Below, one piece after another: positions 22,797 through 30,105 of a DNA stretch of 64,000 nt. Location of the stretch: IMG/VR virus record IMGVR_UViG_3300044818_000015, positions 1 through 64,000 of that record. The stretch is one strand, 5' to 3'. Every line of letters begins with the position of its first letter. The first letter of the stretch is position 1. The notes beneath the pieces are model-generated. The model did not search any database and had not been told where the DNA came from. It was given only the letters and a program-made list of their open reading frames with translations. Position numbers and translations under genes: made by a program. Origin of the DNA: a virus.

Positions 22797-23257
22797 GGCT
22801 TCCCGTCGTCAACAAAACCGCCTGGGTGAACCCGGGCAACCGTCCGGACCGCACCACGGCGCGCGGCACGTCCATTGGATCGAGCCTGCGCGCCTCGATC
22901 GGCGGTAAAGCGGTCCACATGACGGCGCCGGGGATCGCAGCAGTCATGACGGCGCCGCGGATGTTCGCGCCGGCAGCGCTCGCGCCCCTCGCACCGCCCG
23001 AGCTCGCGCCACCGAAGCTGCGCCGCCGGCCGCAGCCCCCGATCGGCGTCGTGCGTGTCGATTGGACGCCCGCGTCCATCGCGCCCTCGGTACCGAAACC
23101 GCGCGCGGCCAGGCCGACCGGCCCGTCTCCGTTCTGCCCCTGGCCGCGCATAGAGCCGTCACGTCCGAGCATGTGTCCCCGTTGCGGCCTGTGGTTCGAG
23201 AGCCGGAAGCCGCGAGGGCGTCATCAGTTTACCTGCTCAATGGAAGGGGCGGACTGA
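22793..23257 (+). CDS. Pro/Ala-rich protein with a C-terminal C2H2-like finger, 154 aa
   Basis: ATGA overlap start. A long Pro/Ala/Arg-rich, probably disordered N-terminal part ends in CPRCGLWFESRKPRGRHQFTC, with Cys/Cys...His...Cys spacing close to a zinc finger. Likely nucleic-acid binding; unknown role. Confidence 0.55.
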   Translation: MRLPVVNKTAWVNPGNRPDRTTARGTSIGSSLRASIGGKAVHMTAPGIAAVMTAPRMFAPAALAPLAPPELAPPKLRRRPQPPIGVVRVDWTPASIAPSVPKPRAARPTGPSPFCPWPRIEPSRPSMCPRCGLWFESRKPRGRHQFTCSMEGAD

Positions 23258-23261
23258 GTTT

Positions 23262-23489
23262 ATGATCATCGGCAGTTGGGACATTCAACCGCTCGGCGTT
23301 CGGCAGGCCGCCTACTGGCATGAGCCGGGCACTCCACCAGGAAATCTGCAGCCTTATGTCCCGATCCGAGAGGCCACACACGAGGAATGGCTGGCTGAGG
23401 CCCGCGAGCGTGCGGCGTTTCAAGGCCGCCCGCTCCCGCCGCTTGACCACGAGCGTTGCACCTACTACTACGAGATCTCGACGGACTGA
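23262..23489 (+). CDS. Small hypothetical protein, 75 aa
   Basis: MIIGSWDIQPLGVRQAAYWH, then REATHEEWLAEARERAAFQG and CTYYYEISTD. Conserved-looking aromatic ends, no known family. Three bases before the beta-propeller gene. Confidence 0.55.
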   Translation: MIIGSWDIQPLGVRQAAYWHEPGTPPGNLQPYVPIREATHEEWLAEARERAAFQGRPLPPLDHERCTYYYEISTD

Positions 23490-23492
23490 CCT

Positions 23493-24779
23493 ATGCCCGA
23501 CGTCTGCATCCCGCCCGATTACGACACCTTCCGCCCGCCGGGCGTGTGGCAATCCTACGCGGATCCAGTCTTCGGCACGTCCATCAAGCGGATCTCGGAC
23601 GCCATGGCGACCTCGAGCTACACCGGCGATCGAAAACTGTGGTGGATCAGCGACGAGTACTCGACAGCGAGCCCGTTCAATCTCGATAACTCGAAGATCC
23701 TCCTGGTTCACGAGAGCATCTTCGCCCTCTACGACGGCGACGGCCGCTTTCTCCGCTACCTGGACGTGGAGCTCAACGCCTCGAGCGAGCCGCGCTGGTC
23801 GCGGCACGACGCTGAGATCCTCTTCTACTGCCGGAGTAACCAGCTCAAGCGCCTGAACGTGGTCACGGGCGAAAAAGCCGTGATTCGGACCTTCAAGGAA
23901 TACGAGGAGATCACGGGCAAGGGCGAATCGGACATCTCGGCCGATGGCGATCGTATGGTTTTCGCCGGCGACAGGCGCTATGTGTTCGTCTACGACCTGG
24001 CCGCGGATAAGTGCTCCCCACCCTTCGACACGATGGGCAACGCCTTCGATAGCCTCTATATTTCGGCGTCGTCGGACGATAACGAGGTCACCATCACCTG
24101 GGACCAGGCGGGGACGGCGCGCCTCACCGGGATCGAGCTCTTCGACGGCCGCGACATGAAGTTTATCCGTCAGCTCACCCGAGCCGGCGGCCACATGGAC
24201 ATCACCACGGACGATAACGGCGCCTGTCTGGTCTGGTGCAATGCGAACGACCCTAAGCCGATCGCGCCCAACGCCGTGGTGAAAGTCCCATTGGTGGGAT
24301 CCAAACAATCGGTCCTGGCGGAGTTCGATTGGAGTCTGGCGGTGCACGTCTCCGCGCCCGATATGGCGGGGTTTGTCTACGTCGAAACCTACGCGCCCAG
24401 CAATCCGATTTCGTCGGACTGGAAGCCGTACACCAACGAGCTTTTGAAGGTGGCGCTCGATGGTTCGGGCGTCACCCGCCTGGCGCACCATCGCTCGAGG
24501 TCCTTCCGCGGGAACAAGTACAACTGGCAGCCGCGGATGAGTTGCAGCCGGGATGGATCGAGGATCGTATTCAATTCGGACTTCAACTTAGAGGTGGTCC
24601 TCGACTATCCGGAGCAATACTGCGACGTGTATATGATCGGCGCCGCCGCGCCCGCGATCGACGCGCCGGTGAGTACGGAGGCCCAGGCGGCGGGTTTCTT
24701 TGGGCGCCGCTCGAAGCCGGTAGCCAAGCCCGGTTTCGGACCGCGCGCGCGGCCACGCGGCGAGCCTGTTAAGATTTGA
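23493..24779 (+). CDS. WD40/TolB-like beta-propeller protein, 428 aa
   Basis: Repeating strands with SxDxxxI-type turns, e.g. RWSRHDAEILFYCRSNQL, ESDISADGDRMVFAGDRRY, RMSCSRDGSRIVFNSDFN. This fits a six- or seven-bladed propeller related to TolB, WD40 or oligogalacturonate lyase proteins. No signal peptide, so either cytoplasmic or a virion component. The C-terminus is Pro/Arg-rich and probably disordered. It is the last gene of the rightward block, and its end faces the leftward gene at 24864. Confidence 0.65.
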   Translation: MPDVCIPPDYDTFRPPGVWQSYADPVFGTSIKRISDAMATSSYTGDRKLWWISDEYSTASPFNLDNSKILLVHESIFALYDGDGRFLRYLDVELNASSEPRWSRHDAEILFYCRSNQLKRLNVVTGEKAVIRTFKEYEEITGKGESDISADGDRMVFAGDRRYVFVYDLAADKCSPPFDTMGNAFDSLYISASSDDNEVTITWDQAGTARLTGIELFDGRDMKFIRQLTRAGGHMDITTDDNGACLVWCNANDPKPIAPNAVVKVPLVGSKQSVLAEFDWSLAVHVSAPDMAGFVYVETYAPSNPISSDWKPYTNELLKVALDGSGVTRLAHHRSRSFRGNKYNWQPRMSCSRDGSRIVFNSDFNLEVVLDYPEQYCDVYMIGAAAPAIDAPVSTEAQAAGFFGRRSKPVAKPGFGPRARPRGEPVKI

Positions 24780-24863
24780 AGGTCCATTCAAAAATAGCCA
24801 GCGCGATCGGGGATGGCAAATCTCGGGGGAGGTGGCTGTCCCGGGTCGCGCAAACCCTTTCAC

Positions 24864-25148
24864 TTAGGCTGACAACCCACATTTCCATTGACCACGTTTA
24901 AGGTGCGTCTCGGCCAGGAAGGCGGGGCAGGAGATTGACCCTGCCTTGCTGACGGGGTAGGCGTCGCTGGACTTCACTTCGCTCGCCTCGACCGCCACGC
25001 GCTGTGCTTCGCGGTCCCATAAGAGCCGCACGTAAGGAGTGTCGAGGAGCGTTCGGGCGCCCCGGTGCAGGGTTATAAAGCGGCGGCCGCAATATACCCT
25101 GATGCTGTTGTCCCTGCGGTTCTTGCCACCGAAAATCGTGTATGCCAT
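24864..25148 (-). CDS. Hypothetical protein, 94 aa
   Basis: GGGGAGGC upstream of ATG. MAYTIFGGKNRRDNSIRVYC, then RRFITLHRGARTLLDTPYVR; ends in a Cys-containing tail (GQWKCGLSA). Last gene of the leftward DNA-metabolism block. Unknown. Confidence 0.6.
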   Translation of the reverse strand: MAYTIFGGKNRRDNSIRVYCGRRFITLHRGARTLLDTPYVRLLWDREAQRVAVEASEVKSSDAYPVSKAGSISCPAFLAETHLKRGQWKCGLSA

Positions 25149-25163
25149 CGGAAGCCTCCCCTA

Positions 25164-25409
25164 TTAGGGTTTTCCTTTTTGGCGACTAATCCGTTTCCGC
25201 GCCCGCCAAGCGCATCGCTCCGAGCAGTATGTGGTCCGGGAATACGGGGACCGGATCGATACGCCGCATTCCGGACAGGTGACAAGCCGCGGACACCTGG
25301 GACAGGTTTTGAAATGCTCGACGATCTCAGCCGCGGTGAGCTTGGCGCCGCAGCGCCATCCGCACGGCATGCGGAGTTCTCGCGTCGAATGCTTCCCTGA
25401 TAGCGGCAT
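25164..25409 (-). CDS. Zinc-binding protein with two Cys clusters, 81 aa
   Basis: GGGAGG upstream, spaced as in the next gene. CGWRCGAKLTAAEIVEHFKT with CPRC gives a first knuckle; CPECG with YCSERCAWRARKR gives a treble-clef-like second. Probably nucleic-acid binding. Confidence 0.65.
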   Translation of the reverse strand: MPLSGKHSTRELRMPCGWRCGAKLTAAEIVEHFKTCPRCPRLVTCPECGVSIRSPYSRTTYCSERCAWRARKRISRQKGKP

Positions 25410-25733
25410 TTGTCGGAGCCCTCCCTATTTTGAAAAAGCTGCAAGTCCGGGGCACGCGGAGCTTCTTTTTCGCCGGCCGCCTGCCAAACTCCGCCAGGAA
25501 ACACCAAACCGGCTTTTGCCGTGCCATCGATGCCGCTATCGCCAATGAAATCAAGGGATTGAGGCCAAAAAAGTGCGCCACGAACTTCAGTTCATGGCGC
25601 ACCCTTTTCGCTCGCGTAACCCCTTTGTTTGCGCTGCAGACACTGCAGCTTTTCAACCAGTTCGTGGCGCACCCCTTTTCCGCCCTTTTTGCCCCCTGGC
25701 CGGCGGTCCTTTACTCGAGCGGCTCATAGCGTC
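25410..25733. other. Non-coding gap with terminator hairpin and repeats
   Basis: No supported gene; frames on both strands are shadow-like. It contains a strong bidirectional hairpin (25567-25607) and a third copy of its arm, GTTCGTGGCGCACCCCTTTT, near 25663-25682. CTGCAGACACTGCAG (about 25637-25651) is a small extra hairpin. Confidence 0.5.
25567..25607. terminator. Bidirectional intrinsic terminator-like hairpin
   Basis: GTGCGCCACGAAC (25573-25585) pairs with GTTCATGGCGCAC (25590-25602), 12 of 13 positions, loop TTCA. An A-run precedes the stem and CCCTTTT follows it, so it could terminate in both directions. Confidence 0.6.
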
Positions 25734-25901
25734 TCATCGTAGTGCCAGCCAGATCAAGGCCGCTGCCGCCACGTCCACCGCCACCAGCATCCAGAAGCGG
25801 CGCCGCCATCGATTCATCTCGACCCACGGAGAAAGTCCTTCGTCCTCCAGGTGGCGCAGGACGGCTGCGTGATCGGGGGCGTGCTCCTCAAATCTCATCA
25901 T
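25734..25901 (-). CDS. Small C-tail-anchored membrane protein, 55 aa
   Basis: Start MMRFEEHAPDHAAVLRHLED at 25901, overlapping the ASCH-like gene's end (ATGATGA). The C-terminal segment FWMLVAVDVAAAALIWLAL is a single membrane span. The ribosome site (GAAGAAAGAAGG) lies at the end of a type-A repeat. Confidence 0.6.
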   Translation of the reverse strand: MMRFEEHAPDHAAVLRHLEDEGLSPWVEMNRWRRRFWMLVAVDVAAAALIWLALR

Positions 25902-26362
25902 CGGGCCTTCTTTCTTCGGGCACGGGCTGCGGTTTGCCCAGCGGGAGTATCCGCCGGACGAGTGTCCCAGTGAATGACGTGGCCGCGGAAAACGAAGGGA
26001 GCCTTCCGCTTCGCGTTGCCGTGCGTCAGCATCCAGAACCGCATCATAGCCTCGAACGATCTCCCTCGCGGGCAGTTGCGGAAGCCGTCGCGCCAGGCCA
26101 GATCGTTCTTCTCGTCGATCGACAATTCGACGCCCTCGATCACCACGCCAAAGGATCCGTCGCCGCGCTCGTAGATCTCGATGCCCTCCACCTTCGAGCA
26201 CGGCCACCTGCCCAAGAGCCGCATCGTCTTCTGACGTGGATCCACATAGCAGTGACAGGTTTCCCCGACACGCGGGGCAATCTTCCGCTCTCCACGTATG
26301 CTGTGACGCTTCGAGCCCTCCTCGACCAACGGCGCAAACTGGCGCTTAAATCCCAGGAGCAT
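25898..26362 (-). CDS. ASCH/PUA-like domain protein, 154 aa
   Basis: The N-terminal part reads MLLGFKRQFAPLVEEGSKRH, SIRGERKIAPRVGETCHCYV, with later KVEGIEIYERGDGSFGVVIE. This matches the ASCH/PUA-like beta-barrel layout, in which the first strand and an Arg-rich loop bind RNA or modified nucleic acid. Phage ASCH proteins are common. The tail is encoded by a type-A repeat but in a shifted frame relative to other copies (RPADTPAGQTAARARRKK). Confidence 0.7.
   Translation of the reverse strand: MLLGFKRQFAPLVEEGSKRHSIRGERKIAPRVGETCHCYVDPRQKTMRLLGRWPCSKVEGIEIYERGDGSFGVVIEGVELSIDEKNDLAWRDGFRNCPRGRSFEAMMRFWMLTHGNAKRKAPFVFRGHVIHWDTRPADTPAGQTAARARRKKAR
25914..25961 (-). repeat. Dispersed boundary repeat, type A
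   Basis: Read on the minus strand: CGTCCGGCGGATACTCCCG to GCAGCCCGTGCCCGAAG, directly upstream of the next minus gene (25901). Same order and polarity toward the downstream gene as the plus-strand copies. Confidence 0.75.
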
Positions 26363-26363
26363 C

Positions 26364-26474
26364 TCAGTGCTTCCTTCTTCTGTCGCCAGCCCAGCCGGCC
26401 AGCCAGATCACGCCGATTACCAGGAGCAACATGACCACTACGCCAATCACGATTCCGATCAAAAGTCTGTCCAT
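26364..26474 (-). CDS. Single-pass membrane peptide, 36 aa
   Basis: ATG at 26474 sharing a base with the previous TAA. MDRLLIGIVIGVVVMLLLVI, then GVIWLAGWAGDRRRKH: one membrane helix with a basic C-terminus. The end (AGAAGAAGGAAG) doubles as the ribosome site of the ASCH-like gene. Confidence 0.6.
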   Translation of the reverse strand: MDRLLIGIVIGVVVMLLLVIGVIWLAGWAGDRRRKH

Positions 26475-26701
26475 TACGCTTTTTCTCCTTCGGGCTCGTC
26501 TTGCGTTGCGGTGGGGGCGGTGGAAGTCGCCGGACGCTCAAAGCGTGCGGATATCGCGACGGCTTCGAGCACCACGCGAAGGTAATTGCCGCTGAGCGTG
26601 TGCACCAGGTTCCACAGATTGAGCGGGCAACTCAGGATGTGCAGTGCGCCGCGCCAGCCGGCATCGCCAAGCAGGCCGTGAGGGATCACGGGTGTTTTCA
26701 T
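26474..26701 (-). CDS. Small hypothetical protein, 75 aa
   Basis: ATG at 26701 with GAGGTG upstream and an ATGA overlap. MKTPVIPHGLLGDAGWRGAL, HILSCPLNLWNLVHTLSGNY, VVLEAVAISARF. The tail (RPATSTAPTATQDEPEGEKA) is encoded by a type-A repeat. Confidence 0.55.
   Translation of the reverse strand: MKTPVIPHGLLGDAGWRGALHILSCPLNLWNLVHTLSGNYLRVVLEAVAISARFERPATSTAPTATQDEPEGEKA
26487..26537 (-). repeat. Dispersed boundary repeat, type A
   Basis: Minus strand: GCGTCCGGCGACTTCCACCG to GACGAGCCCGAAGG. Its middle (CTTCCACCGCCCCCACCG) nearly matches the type-B copy at 14002, linking types A and B. Confidence 0.75.
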
Positions 26702-26886
26702 GAGAATTGCACCTCGCCGAACAGGCAGCACTGGAGGAACACGTCGCCCGTTGTCGCATCGTCATCCTCCTTGAGGAAGTCGGCGAAGGTCTTCGAGGCC
26801 GGATTGTCGCAGTTGTCGCAAACCACCAGGCCGTTCTTGATGGCGTGCAAGCGGCGCGCCCGCGCAATGATCTTAGCTATCGTCAT
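26698..26886 (-). CDS. Small CxxC protein, 62 aa
   Basis: ATGA overlap. MTIAKIIARARRLHAIKNGL, then VVCDNCDNPASKTFADFLKE and LQCCLFGEVQF. One CxxC and a CC pair; possibly metal binding. Unknown. Confidence 0.55.
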   Translation of the reverse strand: MTIAKIIARARRLHAIKNGLVVCDNCDNPASKTFADFLKEDDDATTGDVFLQCCLFGEVQFS

Positions 26887-27527
26887 TTGCGCTCCAGATA
26901 CACGCCGCCTCCCAGCCTCGCGCCAGGCACAGCAATATCCGCCTTCAGATCCGCCTTGACCATCGACGTAGAGACTTCCACCTTGGCCGACCGCACCTCA
27001 CCGAGCACCTGTTCGCGAAGGTCGAGATCGAGCGAGTCGCAGACCAGTTCCCATGTCTCCGCCGGCAGCGTCACGGTGACGCGCTTGTATTTCGTGGGCA
27101 CGGCCTGCTCATCGACCACCTCGGCCCGCTTGTCGCAGCCTCGGGCATTGAAGGTGACGGTGGTGCCCTCCAGGCGCCGGCGTTTGCCCTTGGCGTCCAG
27201 TCCCAGGCTGTCGATGGTGCGCAGGACGTAGCGCTCGACAAAGGCGAAGGCGCGGGTGTAGCGCGCCTCCCTGGCCTCCTGCCGCTTGCGCTCATCGTGG
27301 GCACAGGCGATCATCGATTCGCACTGAGCCATCCAGGCGCTCACGCGATCGCGCTTGGCGACGGCCGCGAGGAGCGCGGCCTGCAGTTCCATGCCGTACT
27401 CGGCCTCCAGCTCGGCAGGGACCGTTTCCTTACTGTCGAGGAGTGTCTGAAGGTGCTGCTCAATATCGAGCATGCCGCGTGGTGCAGCCAGCGCGGATAC
27501 TTCGGGGGCTTGGGCAAGAGCTAGCAT
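26883..27527 (-). CDS. Siphovirus Gp157-like protein, 214 aa
   Basis: ATG at 27527 sharing a base with the upstream TAA. The N-terminal coiled coil (LQTLLDSKETVPAELEAEYG; RDRVSAWMAQCESMIACAHD) leads to KGKRRRLEGTTVTFNARGCD and AVPTKYKRVTVTLPAETWEL. Helix, then a small basic beta part, then an IPxxY-like motif is the Gp157 layout. Gp157 proteins lie beside recombination or ssDNA-binding genes and have been linked to phage resistance; the biochemical role is unclear. Confidence 0.7.
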   Translation of the reverse strand: MLALAQAPEVSALAAPRGMLDIEQHLQTLLDSKETVPAELEAEYGMELQAALLAAVAKRDRVSAWMAQCESMIACAHDERKRQEAREARYTRAFAFVERYVLRTIDSLGLDAKGKRRRLEGTTVTFNARGCDKRAEVVDEQAVPTKYKRVTVTLPAETWELVCDSLDLDLREQVLGEVRSAKVEVSTSMVKADLKADIAVPGARLGGGVYLERK

Positions 27528-28654
27528 TACGCCACCGCCTTGCGGACGATTGCATCGAGGCGCCAGTAGCATTCCCGCGCCTTCCCGTAGGCGTTGGGCG
27601 CCTTATTATCGATCGCGTTGCGCAGGTCTTGAAAGGAGCGCCAGCCGAACCGGTCCAGCTCGTCGCGCCAAGCCGTTTCGCCAGCCTTCTCGCGCATGAC
27701 TTTGAAATGCTCGGCTAGCTCCTTCATGTTCTTCCAGGGGGCGTTGCGGTCGAGGTTGCCGCTGGCAATCTTCTGCTCTGCGACGTACTGCGCCGCGGCG
27801 CGCGTGTTCGGCGGGTTGCCGCCGATATCGATGTCCTCGGCCACGGAGAAGTCCTCCACGTCCTGCGTGAAAAACTCGCTCGCGCTGGTGGCGTTCACCG
27901 TTCCTGAGATCTTCGCTCGCTTATAGGCAATTTTGAGAATGGTATTCACCACGTCGGCGACGTCGGGATTCAGCTTGCGTCCAGTCTCCTGGCTTTCGAT
28001 GGATTGGTCGCCATCATTGAATACCGTGCCGCAGCCGTCCGTCTTGCGCCAGCAATACCAGCCGCCGTCCCGGCTCTTACGGATGTTCGCCTTGCCGCAG
28101 CTCGGGCAGGTCCGCTCCGCCTTGCGCCAGCGGTACTTGCTCTCCCACGAGCTGCAGGAGCCCACGCCCTCGCCGATCAGGAAGTCGCCGCGGTATACCA
28201 ATGTGCGGATCTGGTAATAGAAGAACATCTCCCCGCCGTGGTGCTCTCCGCTCCAGTCCTCCACCTTCTCGAGGAACTCGTACTTGAGTGTGAGCCCGAA
28301 CAGGTTGCACAGCTTGTCCGCGCCCGGCTGGAGGAGCGCCGGTTTGGTGGTGCCGGGAATCTTGCCGTAGTCCACGTCCTCCGTCATGAGGCGCTTCATC
28401 GCCTGGACGATCACCTCGCGCCGCTGCACGGCTTGCTCGATGTCCATCACCGGCATGAACCGCGCCAGTTCGTTGCTACCATGCTGGGTAGCAGGGAGTG
28501 TGACCACCTCTGCCTGTTTTGCCAATTCCAGCGCGGGTGCTTCTACACCCGCGTTGGTCCTGCCGTTTAAACATTCCATCGTCCCTCTCCTTTTGAATTC
28601 GTCCTCGCCCTTCATTCGGTCTGCGTATGCGCGCTGGGCCTCCAGGGTGTTCAT
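27527..28654 (-). CDS. Conserved phage DNA-metabolism protein with a zinc ribbon, 375 aa
   Basis: Two starts are plausible: 28654 (ATGA overlap) and 28579 (AAGGAG at optimal spacing). It contains DVDYGKIPGTTKPALLQPGA, DKLCNLFGLTLKYEFLEKVE, CPSCGKANIRKS with WYCWRKTDGCG (a zinc ribbon), and RKLNPDVADVVNTILKIAYK. The KPALLQPGADKLC...F segment resembles phage ssDNA-annealing or Rad52/Erf-like early proteins, and the Gp157-like neighbour fits a recombination cassette. The family is not certain. Confidence 0.55.
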   Translation of the reverse strand: MNTLEAQRAYADRMKGEDEFKRRGTMECLNGRTNAGVEAPALELAKQAEVVTLPATQHGSNELARFMPVMDIEQAVQRREVIVQAMKRLMTEDVDYGKIPGTTKPALLQPGADKLCNLFGLTLKYEFLEKVEDWSGEHHGGEMFFYYQIRTLVYRGDFLIGEGVGSCSSWESKYRWRKAERTCPSCGKANIRKSRDGGWYCWRKTDGCGTVFNDGDQSIESQETGRKLNPDVADVVNTILKIAYKRAKISGTVNATSASEFFTQDVEDFSVAEDIDIGGNPPNTRAAAQYVAEQKIASGNLDRNAPWKNMKELAEHFKVMREKAGETAWRDELDRFGWRSFQDLRNAIDNKAPNAYGKARECYWRLDAIVRKAVA

Positions 28655-29025
28655 GCCGCCATCGCCTCCGTTGCCAGGGCGAGCGCAGCGCCCTCGAATT
28701 CGCGCAGCGCGCTGTCCCGGTGCTTGAGATAGGACTCGATCAGCGCGGGGATGATCGGATCCAGCTTCTCGGCGATCGCCAGGAATACCTTGGGGTTCTT
28801 GCGCGGCAACTGGGCGCAGAGCACGCGCACGCTCTTATCGCCGAAGAGCATGAAGGATTCGCTCGTGCCGTAGGTGTCGTGCTTTATCGTCACGGTGCTG
28901 ATGCGGAGGTAGATTCCCCGAATCCGCGCGTCTTTGTCGTAGGACAGGGCAAGTTTGGCAACTTCCCCTTCCGGAGCGCTGAGATAGCGGTAGTCTCCGT
29001 CGTGTCTGAGCGTTAGGTGTGTCAT
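28651..29025 (-). CDS. Hypothetical protein, 124 aa
   Basis: ATG at 29025; the longer upstream frame is shadow sequence of the next gene. MTHLTLRHDGDYRYLSAPEG, LALSYDKDARIRGIYLRIST, SESFMLFGDKSVRVLCAQLP, LDPIIPALIESYLKHRDSAL. Beta-rich front, helical back. Overlaps the 27527-28654 gene by ATGA. Confidence 0.6.
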   Translation of the reverse strand: MTHLTLRHDGDYRYLSAPEGEVAKLALSYDKDARIRGIYLRISTVTIKHDTYGTSESFMLFGDKSVRVLCAQLPRKNPKVFLAIAEKLDPIIPALIESYLKHRDSALREFEGAALALATEAMAA

Positions 29026-29054
29026 CGTCGTTTTGGCTCCCTTTTCTGCGCGGG

Positions 29055-29447
29055 TTAGGCCGCGCCCATGTCTTCGTACTGCTGTACTGCCGTCACCGCC
29101 CGCAGTCGCGCGTTCCAGCGGCTCCGGTCGTTGTGGTACTCGCAGGTAAACGGGTTGAACATATCGACGTCCGTCTGCGTGCAGGTGCATTCCGGCTCTT
29201 CGCTCTCGACCGCTGCAATGGCGCAAGCGAGACATGAGGGCCAGCCGTCGACGGCCGCCCGGTGCTCGTTGCAGAAAAGCGCGTTGCAGCCTTCGCATAC
29301 AAATGACAGGTGATCGCACCCGCCCTTGCAGAGCCGGACTGCGCAGCCTGGGTGTCCGCAGCGCACGGCCTCGAGCTCCGGTACTCCGTCTTCGTCCCGC
29401 TCTACGTGATCGAAGGTCGTTGAACAATTACTGCAAGTGGCTGTCAT
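29055..29447 (-). CDS. Cys-rich multi-zinc protein, 130 aa
   Basis: Fourteen or more cysteines in paired knuckles: CSNCSTTF, RCGHPGCAVRLCKGGC, VCEGCNALFCNEH, CLACA, CTCTQ. The order resembles RING/B-box-like or AN1-like clusters, but no exact family was recognised. Probably binds nucleic acid or protein. Overlaps the HNH-like gene by ATGA. Confidence 0.6.
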   Translation of the reverse strand: MTATCSNCSTTFDHVERDEDGVPELEAVRCGHPGCAVRLCKGGCDHLSFVCEGCNALFCNEHRAAVDGWPSCLACAIAAVESEEPECTCTQTDVDMFNPFTCEYHNDRSRWNARLRAVTAVQQYEDMGAA

Positions 29448-29761
29448 GCGGATCTCCTTTGTCTTTCGTTCCAGAGGCGGTTGTAGTGGTTGATCAGCGC
29501 CGGGATGTTCAATCCGTGGCGTTCCGCGAATGCCTGGGGATCGTCGTCGAATTCGTCGTGTTCTTTTCTGGTCAGTGGGATTGTGGAGAAGTCAGAGGAC
29601 TTCTGTCCCGTCCCGTGCGGTCCCGTGTGGCAGGCATCGCAGCCGCCATATCCCGAGACGACGGATGCCTGTGTACGGATGAAGGCCAAGTACTTCTTGT
29701 CGCGTGCCGGCTTTACCCCTTTGTAGATCGGGTTGGTTGCGACTTGGAAGGCTTGGTACAT
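29444..29761 (-). CDS. HNH/DUF968-like nuclease-type protein, 105 aa
   Basis: AFIRTQASVVSGYGGCDACH, then TGPHGTGQKSSDFSTIPLTR, KEHDEFDDDPQAFAERHGLN. CDACH...GQKSSDF...PLxxxxHDEF is the zinc/HNH arrangement of DUF968/NinG-type phage recombination proteins. It is the first gene of the leftward DNA-metabolism block, next to the operators at 29769-29843. Confidence 0.7.
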   Translation of the reverse strand: MYQAFQVATNPIYKGVKPARDKKYLAFIRTQASVVSGYGGCDACHTGPHGTGQKSSDFSTIPLTRKEHDEFDDDPQAFAERHGLNIPALINHYNRLWNERQRRSA

Positions 29762-29768
29762 TTGGACT

Positions 29769-29843
29769 ATGCTTGCCTGTAAGTATTATGCTTGCTGGCA
29801 GGCATCACGTCAAGTACTATCTTTCTAGCAAGCATGTGCTTGC
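29769..29843. promoter_or_regulatory. Operator cluster between divergent genes
   Basis: ATGCTTGC half-site (29769-29776), imperfect palindrome ATGCTTGCTGGCAGGCAT (29788-29805) and near-perfect palindrome GCAAGCATGTGCTTGC (29828-29843; arms GCAAGCA/TGCTTGC). They sit between the leftward HNH-like gene and the rightward gene at 29868. Three sites of one sequence suggest cooperative binding of one regulator. Confidence 0.65.
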
Positions 29844-29867
29844 CGGAAGGTATATGATGGATGCCTG

Positions 29868-30029
29868 ATGGCACAGGAACAAGAAGGGAAGCCTTTGACC
29901 GTTAAGGAAATGGCCGCGATGGGGGGGAAGGCTCGCGCCAAGGGCCTGACGAAGAAGCGCCGAAAGGAAATAGCCTCCGACGCGGCAAAGAAGCGCTGGG
30001 CATCGACGAAGGCGGACGGGCCCAAGTAA
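29868..30029 (+). CDS. Small basic GGKARAK-type protein, 53 aa
   Basis: MAQEQEGKPLTVKEMAAMGG, KARAKGLTKKRRKEIASDAA, KKRWASTKADGPK. The GGKARAxxLxxxxRxEIAxxAAxxRW pattern is common in small plasmid and phage proteins of likely DNA-binding function. Its place beside the 29769-29843 operators makes it a candidate regulator of them. Confidence 0.65.
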   Translation: MAQEQEGKPLTVKEMAAMGGKARAKGLTKKRRKEIASDAAKKRWASTKADGPK

Positions 30030-30105
30030 AGTCCTGCTGATCGGGTCTCCTACCGGACTGGCACTATCCCGAAACGCACGAACAGCCTACTGGAGGTTCC
30101 TCACC

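Noticed and set aside
23229-24491. 420-codon minus frame opposite the beta-propeller gene
   Set aside because: Arg/Val/Asp-rich shadow; the plus frame has repeated propeller signatures and a normal start.
25327-25656. 109-codon minus frame with several Cys at its start
   Set aside because: It overlaps the terminator hairpin and the better-supported zinc gene at 25164, and its first part simply translates the hairpin.
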